Below are positions 8,348 through 15,445 of a DNA stretch of 22,094 nucleotides, in pieces (position 1 is the first letter of the stretch; each line of letters begins with the position of its first letter). Origin of the DNA: Clostridiales bacterium DTU023 (GTDB lineage Bacteria; Bacillota; Clostridia; Saccharofermentanales; DTU023); contig LFTF01000078.1 in the NCBI GenBank assembly GCA_001512945.1, forward strand, positions 6,401 to 28,494, given 5' to 3'. The notes under the pieces are model-generated. The model was given only the letters and a program-made list of their open reading frames with translations, had not been told where the DNA came from and did no database searches. A program made the position numbers and the translations under genes.

Positions 8348-9247
8348 ATGGAAACCATTATAAAGTATCGTTTTGACAGCGAAATGGTCGCTTTTGTCAA
8401 AGCGCTTGACATCAAAACGGCGATGTTTGGCTACGACAAAAATGACGTCTACAGTAAATTTAAGGATCTCCTTGTCAGATCGCGCGATGTCTGCGAAGAG
8501 CTGGTAACTGAAAAGTACGAGGAAATTGAGTTGATGAAAGCCGATCTCATCGAGGCGGCAAAGCACCCCGATAAACTCGAAGCCCTTATACTGCGCTGGG
8601 AGACTGATCCGGAGATTGAGGAAGAAGACAGAGACGAGCCATCGGATGTGGCTATGCAGGAGACGACACAAGAAGAAGCCGCACCGGAAACACCGCAGCA
8701 AGCAGTCGACACTGATGAATTGATTATATCCACTACTGTTGCGTACGAGGAAGAAAACGCACAACTGCTTGATCAACTCGCTACACTCACTGTGGAAAAC
8801 GAATCGCTGAGCTCGCAGCTGGCCGAATATATCGAACGCGAAGAAGTGCTTAAAATGGCTGACGATATCGTAACGGAAGCTCGTCTTGAAGGCGAGGAAA
8901 TCTTCCGGAAAGCGCGCGTTCATGCCGAGCAGGAACTGTTCCTATACCGTGCGAAACGGCGCGAAGAAGAAGAGGCGTTCACCGCTGAACTCACCCGCAT
9001 GGAAGCAGAAAAATCCGATCTCGGAGAGACATGCGCGTCTTACCGTGAATACATTCGCGAAAGCCAGTCACTGTTCGAGCGCCTGAAATCTTTTACAACA
9101 GATTTTGAACAACCTAAAAAATCTTCGTGTGCCGATATCGCGCAGCAAGAAGACATGCAAATTGAGATCGATGCTCCTGAACCTTCAGTACATTTTGACA
9201 GTGGCTGTTCGGAGCAAGCTCAACCGCTCTGTGAATTCGAGGAGTAA
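8348..9247 (+). CDS. DivIVA-like coiled-coil protein
   Basis: A 299-residue acidic protein without membrane segments. The N-terminal part includes FGYDKNDVYSKFKDLLVRS (about 27-45), which resembles the conserved GYDxxxVxxF region of DivIVA/GpsB proteins. An acidic Glu/Thr/Pro-rich linker (about 85-128) follows, then a long coiled coil (about 135-250) with an Ala/Glu periodicity (DDIVTEARLEGEEIFRKARV and HAEQELF) typical of DivIVA C-terminal helices. Such proteins mark curved membrane or septa and recruit envelope or segregation proteins. It differs from a standard DivIVA because about 26 residues precede the GYD motif and the linker is long, so functional equivalence is uncertain. The ribosome binding site is modest (GGGAAAAG before the ATG). 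It lies 113 bases after the YfhO-family gene. Confidence 0.6.
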   Translation: METIIKYRFDSEMVAFVKALDIKTAMFGYDKNDVYSKFKDLLVRSRDVCEELVTEKYEEIELMKADLIEAAKHPDKLEALILRWETDPEIEEEDRDEPSDVAMQETTQEEAAPETPQQAVDTDELIISTTVAYEEENAQLLDQLATLTVENESLSSQLAEYIEREEVLKMADDIVTEARLEGEEIFRKARVHAEQELFLYRAKRREEEEAFTAELTRMEAEKSDLGETCASYREYIRESQSLFERLKSFTTDFEQPKKSSCADIAQQEDMQIEIDAPEPSVHFDSGCSEQAQPLCEFEE

Positions 9248-9279
9248 ACGTTAAATAAACCCGCAATCACGTATGAAGG

Positions 9280-9411
9280 GTGCTGATGTCCTATGGCAAT
9301 ATGCTCGATGCGTTGCGTAAACATGAGGTTGAGTACGCTTCCATTTACAGTGAACTGCCTTCCCTAAACGACGTCTTCCTAACGTTGACGGGCAAAGCAT
9401 TGAGAGAATGA
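9280..9411 (+). pseudogene. 3' remnant of an ABC-2 transporter ATP-binding protein
   Basis: The frame opens after a TGA at 9274-9276, and about 43 codons remain. Their translation includes SYGNMLDALRKHE and then LPSLNDVFLTLTGKALRE followed by a stop. The PSLxDVFLxLTGKxLR ending is the characteristic extreme C-terminus of ABC-2-type (drug or antibiotic exporter) ATPases, which are normally about 230-310 residues long. Walker A, signature and Walker B motifs are all absent, and only 38 bases separate the fragment's first ATG (9286) from the preceding intact gene. The rest of the ATPase has evidently been deleted. The stop overlaps the ATG of the permease remnant (ATGA at 9408-9411), preserving the ancestral operon coupling. 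The fragment is too short to function as an ATPase. Confidence 0.8.
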
Positions 9412-9999
9412 AACAGTTTTTCTCGCACGCGAAAATATTGGGCAAGCTGACCCTAAAGGATCCGGCGTCTTTATTCTGGAAGATCGTGTCGAAGGTTTTT
9501 ATCGCACGGATGGCACACTGTTTGTCGCCGGGAACAATTCTGTCGCGACGATCCTGAGCGAGATCGGCACGGACGTCAAACGCGCTGAGACAGCCTATCG
9601 CCTGGGATATCCTCCTGATTACGAAGGATCATTTGTCGCGTCAGGTGATCAGAAAGCAGAGATGCTTGTGTCCATACTCTGCGTGACAGTGGGAATGTTT
9701 TCACTGTATTCATATTTTGCCGGAATTACCATGACCGAGACTATGCAGGCGAACCTGTCGCCCCTTGCGGCACGGCTTTCTGTGACGCCCATCTCAAGCG
9801 CTTCATACCTTGCGGCAGGCACAGTGATCAACACAATTTTGACGTTCCTGGAATCAGTGGCACTTCTCTTGTATTCAAAATTTGTCTGGAACGCGGATCT
9901 TCTTGTAGACGCGCCACGTAGCCTTCTGCTCTTGATTACCTTAGCTTACGTCGCGATTTTTCCTGTGTTAGCGTTGTTCATGGGTGGGAGTATGGCACC
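9408..9999 (+). pseudogene. Remnant of ABC-2 permease 1, frameshifted with an internal deletion
   Basis: The ATG at 9408 begins MKQFFSHAKILGKLTLKDPA, a typical ABC-2 permease N-terminus, but that frame ends at a TGA (9555-9557) after 49 codons. From about 9467 the homologous reading continues in a different frame: VEGFYRTDGTLFVAGNNSVA resembles the extracellular domain of these permeases, followed by a hydrophobic segment near 9665-9720 and further membrane helices (TVINTILTFLESVALLLYS; LLLLITLAYVAIFPVLALF). The first transmembrane helix and about 100 residues expected between the two parts are missing, so the break is best read as a deletion that also shifted the frame. The second frame has no ATG, GTG or TTG before 9662. 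An open stretch from 9662 exists but would encode only a fragment. Confidence 0.7.
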
Positions 10000-10510
10000 G
10001 GGGGACGCGGGGCAGTTTGAGCCGGTGAAACTCGACGTCGGCGTGTCTCAGGAAATGGCCGTTGTTATGCAACCCAAGCAAAACGAAATCATCGGACCCT
10101 CTGAATCGCGCACAGCTTTCCTCTCGTCATTTGCCTATATTCTCACTCTTCTGGCGACGACTCTCATTCCTTTGATCAGCGAACCCTTTTCCAAGCCGGG
10201 TGTCCGGATGCGAACAACGATCGCGCCTTGCCCGGTGCGCTACCGCGCGATTCAGATGATTCTTGGATCTAGCATTATCGTCTTCGGGTTCACCGCACTT
10301 TTGTTGACTGCGACCCTGCCCGTGACGCATACGCTCTTCGAGCCAGGGCAGACGGGTAAAATACTTGTAAACTGCTTTTTATACGCGTTGGCTTTTCTAG
10401 GTATGAGTTATGTGATTTCCGTGCTGGTTCGCAGCAGGGTGGCGTATCTTATCTTGGGCATGATCATCGTTCGTTTTTCGAAACGGTCGCGCAAGCAGCT
10501 TGCTACGTAA
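10000..10510 (+). pseudogene. Remnant of ABC-2 permease 2, fused in frame to permease 1
   Basis: The frame that carries the end of permease 1 continues without a stop into a stretch that reads like the middle of a second ABC-2 permease: an extracellular tail (QFEPVKLDVGVSQEMAVVMQ), a helix (AFLSSFAYILTLLATTLIPL), the cytoplasmic segment PGVRMRTTIAPCPVRYRAIQ, a helix (IQMILGSSIIVFGFTALLL), then NCFLYALAFLGMSYVISVLV followed by RSRVAYLILGMI. Normal family members continue for about 100 residues with two more helices and an SGVFVP-type loop. Here the frame instead ends after a short basic tail (RFSKRSRKQLAT). The boundary near 9980-10020 is my estimate. The whole unit from 9662 to 10510 (282 codons) could still be called as a gene, but it looks like a composite of two decayed permeases. 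Confidence 0.65.
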
Positions 10511-10531
10511 AAAGCCGTAGATCTCCACTAA

Positions 10532-11797
10532 CTACTTATCATTTCCCTTTTCCATGCGCTGTTTGATGAGCATGCTCAGAACGAGCGCGAACGTGAGAAT
10601 AAGCACTACGCCTAAAATGACGGCTGCGATTACTGTCAACGTAAGGCCAAGGGAGCGAGAAGAAGATACATCGCCCGTGTTTTCCTCGGACGGTTCGATC
10701 GGGCTGGGTGGTTGTGTGGGAGCAGGAGCGCCGACTGCCGTGAACATGTAATCGCCTGACGCAGGCAATTGTTTCAGCAAAGCGTTATAAATAGCGATAT
10801 GATCCGTGAGATGGCCATCCCCTTCAATTGCTCCAGTCGTGCAAAGAAAAAACACACTATCATCGACTTCCTTGAAAGAAGCGAGGCAATAGCCTGCTTC
10901 TTTGATCTGACCAGTCTTCCCGCCGTCAATCACCTTGCTATCGATCTCGGCATTGGAGCTGTACAGTGAGATCGAGTGAACCATGCTGATGCCTTGCGGA
11001 TGAACAGAGGTCGCAGGCGAGGTGTAATAACGTGTGGCCATAGCCTCCCGCAGGAGTGGTTTTTCCCACGCGGCGTGAAGCAGTGTCACCATATCTTTCG
11101 CCGTTCCATAGTTATCGACATGAAAAAGTCCTGTTGTGTTCGCGAAATGTGTATTCGTGAGGTTTAGTGTTTGCGCTGATTCATTCATCAGGCTCACAAA
11201 ATCTGTGATAGATCCTGCTGTTTCGCGTGCAAGCGCGTTGGCTGCGTCGGCTCCCGAACTCAATAACAAGCCATAAAACAAATCACGGAAACGGACGGAT
11301 TCTCCTGCCTGAAATCCCGCGACAGACGCATTCAATTGATCGAGGATTTTGAGATCAATTGGTCGAACGGTTGCATAATCATCCAGGTTCGTGCCTGATC
11401 TTTCAAGCAGTTCATGCGCCGTATAACCTGTCATGATCTTTGTCAGTGAAGCAGTATAAATAATTTCATCCTGACGGAAATAAAGGAGGTCGGTAAATGA
11501 ATCATTCTGATATACGCTCAGGCATGCCGTGCGGGAGTTAAGTGAAGACGCGTCGAACTCAAACGGTGTGTACCCGATGAACCCTGTGAGAAGTTCATCG
11601 CGCCCCGGGAGTTGGCTTTCGTTTGATTGTGCCAAGGCAGGATACGAAAGTTGAAATACGAAAACTGCTACCAGCAAGAGAGTGAGTAACACCACTGCAC
11701 CCTTTGCAAAAATGGATTTGACGAGCGGATGGTCACCCCGCGAAGGTGTGATCGTGTTAAAGTTTTTTTGCGGGCAACGCCGGCCGCTTGAGTTCAT
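10532..11797 (-). CDS. D-alanyl-D-alanine carboxypeptidase, low-molecular-weight PBP (DacA-like)
   Basis: A peptidase S11 penicillin-binding protein that trims the terminal D-Ala of peptidoglycan stem peptides. With the chosen start it has 421 residues: a short basic N-terminus, a signal or anchor helix (about 33-50, GAVVLLTLLLVAVFVFQLSY), the catalytic domain with the SxxK motif SLTK (Ser117, Lys120), SGA in place of the more common SGN (181-183), and KTG (294-296). A Pro-rich linker and a C-terminal membrane helix (about 384-411) with a basic tail then anchor it outside the membrane. The ATG at 11797 has GGACGG upstream; a GTG at 11881 would add 28 residues and overlap the cupin gene by 20 bases but lacks a clear ribosome binding site. 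It lies just downstream of the cupin gene on the same strand and converges on the decayed exporter. Confidence 0.88.
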   Translation of the reverse strand: MNSSGRRCPQKNFNTITPSRGDHPLVKSIFAKGAVVLLTLLLVAVFVFQLSYPALAQSNESQLPGRDELLTGFIGYTPFEFDASSLNSRTACLSVYQNDSFTDLLYFRQDEIIYTASLTKIMTGYTAHELLERSGTNLDDYATVRPIDLKILDQLNASVAGFQAGESVRFRDLFYGLLLSSGADAANALARETAGSITDFVSLMNESAQTLNLTNTHFANTTGLFHVDNYGTAKDMVTLLHAAWEKPLLREAMATRYYTSPATSVHPQGISMVHSISLYSSNAEIDSKVIDGGKTGQIKEAGYCLASFKEVDDSVFFLCTTGAIEGDGHLTDHIAIYNALLKQLPASGDYMFTAVGAPAPTQPPSPIEPSEENTGDVSSSRSLGLTLTVIAAVILGVVLILTFALVLSMLIKQRMEKGNDK

Positions 11798-11861
11798 TGA
11801 TTCCGTCCATTCATATTCAAAAATGTCTGCACTCATGTGAGTGCCGTTAGAGTGTAGCGCA

Positions 11862-12206
11862 TCAAGAAGCGTCTTTGCCACTCATTGTGACAGATCTGTC
11901 GTTCCAGAACACGCAAAGCCACAGACACGTTTCGGAAGTGTATGTTACCTGATGGCGCTGGCGAGCGGGAATGAAAAAGCAATCGCCTTGCTTGAGGCGG
12001 ATGTGTTTGTCTTGGTCTACAAGCAACAGTTCCGCTTGCCCTTCGAGAACAAGTACCCATTCGTGCTCACATTGGTCATAGACATCTCCTGTCTGGCCTG
12101 AAGAACATATTCGCTCGATGCGCACATTTTCCCCGTTGAATAGTGTGTCTGTGACTTCCGCATCAGCTTGAAAGCACAGATTTGCATATATATTGTTGAT
12201 AGTCAT
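11862..12206 (-). CDS. Small single-domain cupin protein
   Basis: A 114-residue protein with one cupin beta-barrel. The motif CEHEWVLVLEGQAELLL (about residues 46-62) is cupin motif 1, although the usual HxH pair is reduced to one His in CEHEW. The stretch LKQGDCFFIPARQRHQVTYT (about 71-90) is motif 2, with the GDxxxIPxxxxH pattern. Stand-alone cupins of this kind may bind metal or a small ligand, or act as small enzymes; no substrate is implied here. The ATG at 12206 is chosen over a GTG three codons upstream because AGGAG lies 8 bases before it, overlapping the GTG. The gene ends 64 bases before the chosen carboxypeptidase start and is probably co-transcribed with it. Confidence 0.8.
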   Translation of the reverse strand: MTINNIYANLCFQADAEVTDTLFNGENVRIERICSSGQTGDVYDQCEHEWVLVLEGQAELLLVDQDKHIRLKQGDCFFIPARQRHQVTYTSETCLWLCVFWNDRSVTMSGKDAS

Positions 12207-12251
12207 TCGCTTCACTCCTGTCTCTGAGGCAGATACGCTTTCCTGCCAACA

Positions 12252-12260
12252 AGCATATCA
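12252..12260 (-). promoter_or_regulatory. Possible extended -10 promoter for the cupin-carboxypeptidase unit
   Basis: Read on the - strand this is TGATATGCT, an extended -10 (TGN plus TATGCT). A poor -35 match (TTTAGC) lies 17 bp upstream. It sits about 50 bases before the cupin start in the divergent intergenic region 12207-12365. On the + strand TATGAT at 12296-12301 could serve the acetyltransferase, but no -35 is convincing. Confidence 0.35.
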
Positions 12261-12365
12261 GGAATGCATCTATCGCTAAAGAGATTTCCTTCGGGTATGA
12301 TATTCTCGCACAGCGAATGTAACGTGAAGATTGATGATCTGTGACACGTGGCCGGAGGAGATTTC

Positions 12366-12815
12366 ATGGCAGAAAATTTTATCGTATATCGTAAAATTAT
12401 ATTCGACAGCGACGACTACGCGCAGACACTTTTGTTGCGTCACGAAGTTCTGCGAAGGCCCTGGGGTAAATCAATCGCGGAAGATGACTTGTCTGGTGAG
12501 CGAGATGATCTGATCTACGGCGCGTTTGACGGGTTGAGTCTGGTGGGTATGGCCATTTTACAGGACCGCGGCGAACCCTATGACAAGTTGCGCTTTATGG
12601 CCGTCAATGAGGACTATCGCGGTCAGAGAATTGGCGCTACCATTGCTAAAGAGCTTGAATCACGGGCGCGACGCGCAAGCAAAAAGGGCATCCGCCTTGC
12701 TGCGCGGACGAGCGTCATTCCTTTTTATGAGAAGCTCGGTTATGTGATTGACGGAGAACGTTTCATCCCTGACCATATCCCCGTCGAACACATCCACATG
12801 GTGCTCGATTTCTAA
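12366..12815 (+). CDS. GNAT-family N-acetyltransferase (ElaA/YjcF-like)
   Basis: A 149-residue Gcn5-related acetyltransferase of the compact type. Features: the N-terminal LRHEVLRRPWGKS segment (about 24-36), typical of the ElaA/YjcF branch, the central strand KLRFMAVNEDYRGQRIGATI (74-92) containing the acetyl-CoA pyrophosphate loop QRIGAT (87-92), and the late SVIPFYEKLGYVIDGE motif (about 113-128). Length fits the family (about 140-155). The ATG at 12366 has an ideal GGAGGAG at 12354-12360; an upstream in-frame GTG at 12348 would place this ribosome binding site inside the gene and is rejected. It is divergent from the cupin gene. The acetyl acceptor is unknown. Confidence 0.88.
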   Translation: MAENFIVYRKIIFDSDDYAQTLLLRHEVLRRPWGKSIAEDDLSGERDDLIYGAFDGLSLVGMAILQDRGEPYDKLRFMAVNEDYRGQRIGATIAKELESRARRASKKGIRLAARTSVIPFYEKLGYVIDGERFIPDHIPVEHIHMVLDF

Positions 12816-12906
12816 AAATAACTCACTATTACGCGGACTAGCCGGCACTTATGTCACGGTTTATCTGCTCAAATCACACACTGTGCCCATCGATGTCTAC
12901 TTTTGT

Positions 12907-12944
12907 TAGAATGGACGGGTGTGCCAGGCGTCAAATGATGCCTG
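12907..12944 (+). promoter_or_regulatory. Possible promoter and operator upstream of the symporter gene
   Basis: TAGAAT (12907-12912) resembles a -10 box; its -35 (TGCCCA, 12884-12889) is weak. Bases 12925-12944 form an inverted repeat, CAGGCGTCA and TGATGCCTG around a central AA, with one mismatch or G-T pair. It would lie at the start of the transcript, just before the AGGAGG (12951-12956) of the symporter gene, where it could serve as an operator or a small RNA hairpin. Confidence 0.35.
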
Positions 12945-12963
12945 ATTATGAGGAGGACTATTT

Positions 12964-14373
12964 GTGACTGCAGCTGTTTTGCAAGAAATGCTCATTGGTA
13001 CAGGTGTTATCGGAGCGTTTTTGCTACTCGGAGCGTTCTTGAGGGCTAAAGTACCCATTTTCCGACGATGGTTGCTGCCTGCGTCGGTAATCGGCGGAAT
13101 AATCGGTCTTCTTCTTGGTCCGGGTATTTGGGGAGCAAACGCGCCGCTTCCCTTTCCTGAAGATTGGACTACATTCTGGGCTGCCCTTCCCGTTATTCTG
13201 ATCGTTCCCGTATTCTCAGCCGCACCACTCGGAACAGGTCTGGATCCGACGAAAAAACGTAGACGTTTTCGCGATATGGCGCCCACTGTTCTCCTGATGA
13301 CGGGCATATTTGCCCTGGGTGGCAGCATCCAGTACATACTTGGATATGGGGTCAACCTAGCCATCACTGCCGTCCGGCCGGAAACAGGTCTCTATCGGAC
13401 ATTTGGCTACGAGTTGCCGCAGGGGTTCTCCGGCGGTCACGGATCAGCGACCGCCCTGGGGAGCATATTGCAAGACTTCGGTTTGCCTTGGTGGCAGACA
13501 TCTCAGGGCGTCGCGTTGTCAGTCGCGACAATCGGACTTATTGGCGGGATGCTGCTTGGCATTCTCTTCATCAACCGCGCAGCGCGTAAGGGACAAACAC
13601 AATTGCTTGGCCACTCGGGCGTTATCCCCAAAGAGACACTGCAAGGCTATACGACCGATATCGAAAAACAGAAAAGCCTGGGTCGTGAAACAACGGCCAG
13701 CAGTTCGATCGAAACCATTACGGTTCATCTTACGATCCTCCTAATCGCGTCGGGACTAGCCTATCTGCTTGCGGGCAGGATGCGCATCTGGGCGCCGCAA
13801 CTCTATCTGCCTGTCTGGTTTTATGCGTTACTCATCATGTATGTGTTGAATTTTATCCTTATAAAACTCAAGCTCCACTGGTTGATTGATACCAAGGTAA
13901 AATCAAGAATCACCGGCACGCTTTCTGACTTTGCCATCACAGCAGCGATCATGACGTTGCCAATCAAAGCCATCTCCGCGTACGCCATTCCCATTGCGAT
14001 CATGTGTGTCTTGGGGTTTGTCGGAACATACCTCGTCACATTCCCGCTTTACCGTCGTGCCTTCAAAGACAACTTTGCGTTCGAACGCGCGATTATGAGT
14101 TGGGGCGTCAATACAGGCGTGATGATTACCGGAATGACGCTTTTGAAGATTACCGATTCGGAGTATGAATCACCGGTCCTTACTGATTTTTCTATGGGGT
14201 TTGCTTTAATAAGTTTATTATCACTCGTAATCAGTCCGATCGACTACAATTTCCTGGCACGCGGATCAACGGGCGCGAATTTTCTGTGGAATCTCGGAGT
14301 TGGCTGTTTTTACGCGGCCATCGCGTTTATCGGTTACCGCCTATCGAGGCGGCCTGCGCGTGATGATGCGTAA
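12964..14373 (+). CDS. gltS: Sodium:glutamate symporter, GltS family
   Basis: A 469-residue integral membrane transporter expected to couple Na+ entry to glutamate uptake. It has about eleven hydrophobic helices. The sequence ELPQGFSGGHGSATALGSIL (roughly residues 149-168) contains the Gly/Ser-rich re-entrant loop motif GFSGGHGxxxALG of the family; a second related loop is near FERAIMSWGVNTGVMITGMT (about 375-394). These correspond to the two inverted-topology halves of GltS. Start is GTG at 12964 with AGGAGG seven bases upstream. The linker FINRAARKGQTQLLG is a likely cytoplasmic loop. It is followed after 57 bases by an amidohydrolase, possibly in one operon. The assignment to family is firm; substrate is inferred from family and could be another amino or organic acid. 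Confidence 0.82.
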   Translation: MTAAVLQEMLIGTGVIGAFLLLGAFLRAKVPIFRRWLLPASVIGGIIGLLLGPGIWGANAPLPFPEDWTTFWAALPVILIVPVFSAAPLGTGLDPTKKRRRFRDMAPTVLLMTGIFALGGSIQYILGYGVNLAITAVRPETGLYRTFGYELPQGFSGGHGSATALGSILQDFGLPWWQTSQGVALSVATIGLIGGMLLGILFINRAARKGQTQLLGHSGVIPKETLQGYTTDIEKQKSLGRETTASSSIETITVHLTILLIASGLAYLLAGRMRIWAPQLYLPVWFYALLIMYVLNFILIKLKLHWLIDTKVKSRITGTLSDFAITAAIMTLPIKAISAYAIPIAIMCVLGFVGTYLVTFPLYRRAFKDNFAFERAIMSWGVNTGVMITGMTLLKITDSEYESPVLTDFSMGFALISLLSLVISPIDYNFLARGSTGANFLWNLGVGCFYAAIAFIGYRLSRRPARDDA

Positions 14374-14430
14374 TGATTTGATTACAATCGCTTTGCCTGT
14401 GAACTAGGAAACAAAGAAAGGAGTATTGGT

Positions 14431-15279
14431 ATGCGTATTGATATGCACGTTCATGTAACGCCTCCCGATCTCATAAAAGACTGGCAGAAAATCGGTGAAA
14501 GAGAGCCGTATTTTCGACTTCTCAGTGAAAGTCCCATCAACAAATTTGCGACTGCGGAAGATATTGTCGAAACAATGGAGCAAGACGGCTTTGATAAAGC
14601 CGTTATCTTCGGTTTCGGGTTTCAAGACATGGGCCTTTGTCGCTATGTCAATGACTACGTGATGGAGAAGATACGGGAATTTCCCGATCGCCTGATAGGA
14701 TTCGCGTCGGTTCTCCCTCAGCACCCGGAGGTTGACCAAGAGCTCATACGATGCTTTGAGGGCGGGCTGTGTGGTGTGGGCGAGATCTTCCCGCAAGGGC
14801 AGGGCTTTGCTCTGGAATCGCCAAAGGAGATGGGCGCGTTCGGTGGCACGTGTACGGAACTCGAAATCCCCGTCATGTTTCACCTCAATGAGCCGGTCGG
14901 CCACTACTACGCGGGCAAGACAGAGACCTCGCTCGCCCAGGCAGAGATGTTCGCGAGGAACTTTCCCGATCTTAAAGTTATTCTCGCTCACTGGGGAGGC
15001 GGCCTATTCTTCTACGAATTGATGAAAGAAGTCTCCGCGGAGTTGGCAAATGTCTACTACGATACCGCGGCTTCCATTTTCCTATACGGACACAAAGTCT
15101 ATAACGTGGTCAAAACACTGGGACTCACTGACAAAATTCTCTTCGGCAGCGATTATCCGCTGCTTGCGCCACACCGCTATTTAGCTGATATCGAAAAAAG
15201 CGATCTCTCTCAAGAAGAAAAGGATGCCATCCTCGGCGGTAACGCTGAAAAGTTACTGTCCGGTTTATTGAATCGGTAG
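14431..15279 (+). CDS. Metal-dependent amidohydrolase (amidohydrolase-2, TIM-barrel)
   Basis: A 282-residue TIM-barrel hydrolase or decarboxylase of the amidohydrolase-2 family, which includes ACMS decarboxylase-like and o-pyrocatechuate decarboxylase-like enzymes. Metal and catalytic positions visible: HxH in DMHVH (His6, His8), His151 in MFHLNEP, His187 in ILAHWGGG, and Asp241 in ILFGSDYPL. GVGEIFPQG (115-123) supplies a conserved Glu. The length is normal for the family. AAAGGAG at 14416-14422 precedes the ATG. The substrate is unknown; location behind the glutamate symporter hints at use of an imported acid, but that is only context. A rho-independent terminator follows. Confidence 0.85.
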   Translation: MRIDMHVHVTPPDLIKDWQKIGEREPYFRLLSESPINKFATAEDIVETMEQDGFDKAVIFGFGFQDMGLCRYVNDYVMEKIREFPDRLIGFASVLPQHPEVDQELIRCFEGGLCGVGEIFPQGQGFALESPKEMGAFGGTCTELEIPVMFHLNEPVGHYYAGKTETSLAQAEMFARNFPDLKVILAHWGGGLFFYELMKEVSAELANVYYDTAASIFLYGHKVYNVVKTLGLTDKILFGSDYPLLAPHRYLADIEKSDLSQEEKDAILGGNAEKLLSGLLNR

Positions 15280-15288
15280 AGTACACAA

Positions 15289-15317
15289 GGCAATATGTGT
15301 AACTGTGTTGCCATTTT
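15289..15317 (+). terminator. Rho-independent terminator after the amidohydrolase
   Basis: GGCAATATG and TGTGTTGCC pair around a short loop (stem of about 9 pairs, three of them G-T, 15289-15312), followed by ATTTT. It lies 10 bases after the amidohydrolase stop. Confidence 0.6.
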
Positions 15318-15330
15318 AGACCGTTAAATA

Positions 15331-15354
15331 ATGTCTGCAATACTATGCAGACAT
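15331..15354. repeat. Perfect inverted repeat upstream of the first membrane-protein gene
   Basis: ATGTCTGCA (15331-15339) and TGCAGACAT (15346-15354) form a perfect 9-bp inverted repeat around ATACTA. No T-run follows, so it looks more like a protein-binding operator than a terminator. A possible extended -10 (TGGTAAACT) lies about 35 bases further on, before the AAGGAG ribosome binding site of the next gene. Confidence 0.55.
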
Positions 15355-15445
15355 AACGTATGAAACCAAAAATACAGGGTTTTTGTGGTAAACTCATCTC
15401 AAATATACCGCAAGGTGTGGAGACGTAATTAGTAAGGAGATAACT

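Noticed and set aside
8270..8923. Long open frame on the - strand opposite the DivIVA-like gene
   Set aside because: It is antisense to a better supported gene with coiled-coil periodicity, and its translation is Phe/Leu/Arg-rich without domain features.
13684..13692. CGTGAAACA, a half parS-like sequence in the symporter gene
   Set aside because: Only the right half matches; the left half lacks the TGTTNCA arm, so it is a chance match in coding sequence.
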